Shown here piece after piece: positions 62,807 through 64,000 of a DNA stretch of 64,000 bases. The translations under genes were made by a program, and so were the position numbers. Numbering within the stretch: position 1 is the first letter of the stretch; each line of letters opens with the position of its first letter. The stretch is from the NCBI RefSeq assembly GCF_947497915.1, contig NZ_CANMIJ010000001.1:535501-599500 (forward strand), given 5' to 3'. The DNA comes from an uncultured Erythrobacter sp. GTDB taxonomy: Bacteria; Pseudomonadota; Alphaproteobacteria; Sphingomonadales; Sphingomonadaceae. The notes beneath the pieces were generated by a model, which did not search any database, had not been told where the DNA came from, and saw nothing but the letters and a program-made list of their open reading frames with translations.

Positions 62807-64000
62807 TTATCGCACCCGGGACGGCGCGATAATCACGGCGTTGGCCAGCATCAAATCCAGCCCGTCGAGAAATGCGCGCGTCGTGGGATCATGCGCAAAG
62901 GCAATCGTCATGCCCTGTCCGCTCGGCTGCGCCATCAGATACGGTTTGAACGCCATTTGCCGCCGGTTTTCATCCCAGACATAGCCGCTCGCGATCAAAT
63001 CATCGGCGGCTGCAAATCGCATAACATTGGTGCCGGTGCCGCGATCAAGCGGCGTGAATATCTGCGAACCTTCGGCCAGCACAACCGCGCCTTTGTCATA
63101 CCCCGCGGAAAGGAAGTGATCCTTATCGGCGACTGTGTTTAATAGCGCGCCGGGCAGAGCATCGGGTAGCGCAGACTGGTTCTGAATCGCTTCGCGGTAA
63201 TCGCTTTCGCTTTCAAATTCGCGGCCCTCGGCTAGGGCAGGAGCCTCGCCGCCTTCACCGTCCTTTCCCTCGGCAGGATCAAGACCAAGCGCCGCCTCGC
63301 GCTTGATGGCCAAAAGAGGGCTATCCCCGCTCGCAAAAGCGCCAAGCGAGCCTTCGAATGTGACGAGTACACCGCCGCCTTTGACGAAAGTGTGTATCGT
63401 TTCGATACCGCCTTCGCCGAGTGTGCTGGCGGGATTGCCATGCGGCACAATCACCACGTCATAATCCGACAGATCGGCGCGGGCGAAACGGTTTGTGCGG
63501 ATCGGTACCACCGGCAGTCCAAGGCGCTGCTCCAACACATATCGCGTGGCGCCCGCACTCAATTGAGAAATGCCATCGTCCCATGCAATCGCGACCTTAG
63601 GCAGGGTAAGGCGGACAAAGCTTTCACTGCCAAGGTTCGGCCCGTCCTCGACCCAGCTGGAATCGAGCGCCACAGTATGCGCGCCGATTTCCCGCGCCAG
63701 TTCGCCAAGCCGCGCCATTTTGCCCGCATCATTGGCGGCGTTGGGGAACAGCACCGTGCCGCGCGGATAATCGCGACCATCTTTTGTAAAAGCGGTGTCG
63801 GTGACGCGGCCTTCGATCCCTTCGCGCAAAGCGAGGGTGACGAGGCGCGCTTGCCCGCTATCGGTCCACGGAACGGCCACAGCAAAGCTGCCTGATCCGT
63901 CGGTTTTGGAAGCGATAGGCGCTTCTGCGGAAAGCGCATTGCCGGACACCGCGCCGCTGCAAAGGTTCACGTCGAGGCCAGACATATAGCCGACCGACCA
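62807..64000 (-). CDS. C-terminal part of an M14-like peptidase-family protein
   Basis: The frame is open to the right edge (reading WSVGY before MSGLDV), so the gene starts outside the window and 397 residues are visible. There is a GATase-like alpha/beta part (VAIAWDDGISQLSAGATRYV, DVVIVPHGNPAS, GGGVLVTFEGS), then FDVL-type ending LMAQPSGQGMTIAFAHDPTT. The match to large M14 carboxypeptidase-like exoproteins of sphingomonads is from recall of their C-terminal half; the zinc site would be further upstream. Confidence 0.6.
   Translation of the reverse strand, partial: WSVGYMSGLDVNLCSGAVSGNALSAEAPIASKTDGSGSFAVAVPWTDSGQARLVTLALREGIEGRVTDTAFTKDGRDYPRGTVLFPNAANDAGKMARLGELAREIGAHTVALDSSWVEDGPNLGSESFVRLTLPKVAIAWDDGISQLSAGATRYVLEQRLGLPVVPIRTNRFARADLSDYDVVIVPHGNPASTLGEGGIETIHTFVKGGGVLVTFEGSLGAFASGDSPLLAIKREAALGLDPAEGKDGEGGEAPALAEGREFESESDYREAIQNQSALPDALPGALLNTVADKDHFLSAGYDKGAVVLAEGSQIFTPLDRGTGTNVMRFAAADDLIASGYVWDENRRQMAFKPYLMAQPSGQGMTIAFAHDPTTRAFLDGLDLMLANAVIIAPSRVR

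Overview
The window is chromosomal DNA from an alphaproteobacterium, most likely order Sphingomonadales, family Erythrobacteraceae (inference from gene content and order, no database search). Supporting features are the serC-serA-hisZ-purA run, the chvI-chvG-hprK-rapZ-EIIA-HPr cluster next to pckA, the short HprK, a split siroheme synthase, LexA boxes of the alphaproteobacterial GTTC-N7-GTTC type, and a set of DUF families common in this group. Gene density is very high, with many ATGA, TGATG and TTGA stop/start overlaps. I see no transposase, integrase, phage cluster, CRISPR array or rRNA. There are two tRNA genes (Thr-UGU and Val-UAC).

Layout. 1-8.8 kb: the 3' end of an unknown gene, then a minus-strand sulfur block. 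It contains a proline-rich membrane protein, 3-mercaptopyruvate sulfurtransferase, a cystathionine lyase-like PLP enzyme, an MscS channel, and the assimilatory operon cobA-DUF2849-cysI-DUF934-cysH. 8.9-14.2 kb: queF, a large autotransporter and an old-yellow-enzyme reductase. 14.3-21.2 kb: tRNA-Thr, a TM2 protein, an unknown protein, a DUF429 protein, rarA, a PadR regulator with twin palindromes, two paralogous membrane proteins and a glycosyltransferase. 21.2-27.6 kb: serine biosynthesis (serC behind a structured leader, serA), hisZ, purA and an L,D-transpeptidase lipoprotein.

27.6-35.5 kb: an ECF sigma factor with a DUF6768 membrane partner, diverging from a receiver-like/winged-helix regulator with a LexA-box promoter. 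Next comes the minus-strand operon argH-lptM-lysA-siroheme synthase (N-terminal half), a TlpA-like thioredoxin lipoprotein, an FAD monooxygenase-like protein and tRNA-Val. 35.5-45.2 kb: asparaginase, an ArsR/AHSA1/DUF4287 module, a quinone reductase-like MDR protein, truA-fmt, recR, def, rmuC (also with a LexA box) and a TrmH-type methyltransferase. 45.2-51.6 kb: the regulatory PTS/ChvGI cluster and pckA. 51.6-64 kb: a calcium-loop protein and a DUF937 protein, a metallopeptidase-like TPR protein, a three-domain thioredoxin-reductase-like protein, a DUF885 hydrolase, DUF3597, TonB behind a Zur-like site, an alpha/beta hydrolase, two cysteine desulfurases plus a [2Fe-2S] ferredoxin, and the C-terminal part of an M14-like protein.

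How the genes work together. The siroheme-dependent sulfite reductase needs both CobA (at 3.4-4.1 kb) and the dehydrogenase/chelatase half of siroheme synthase, which lies 26 kb away behind lysA. That half still carries what looks like a decayed remnant of the methyltransferase domain. HPr, the EIIA(Man)-type protein, HprK and RapZ form a regulatory phosphotransfer chain beside ChvGI and the gluconeogenic enzyme PckA. The tandem cysteine desulfurases and ferredoxin supply sulfur and electrons for Fe-S assembly and sit behind a Fur-like site. The most interesting unexplained items are the LexA-box-controlled receiver-like/winged-helix regulator, the decayed CobA domain, the cysteine desulfurase with no standard start codon, and the metal-type operators before tonB and the desulfurases.
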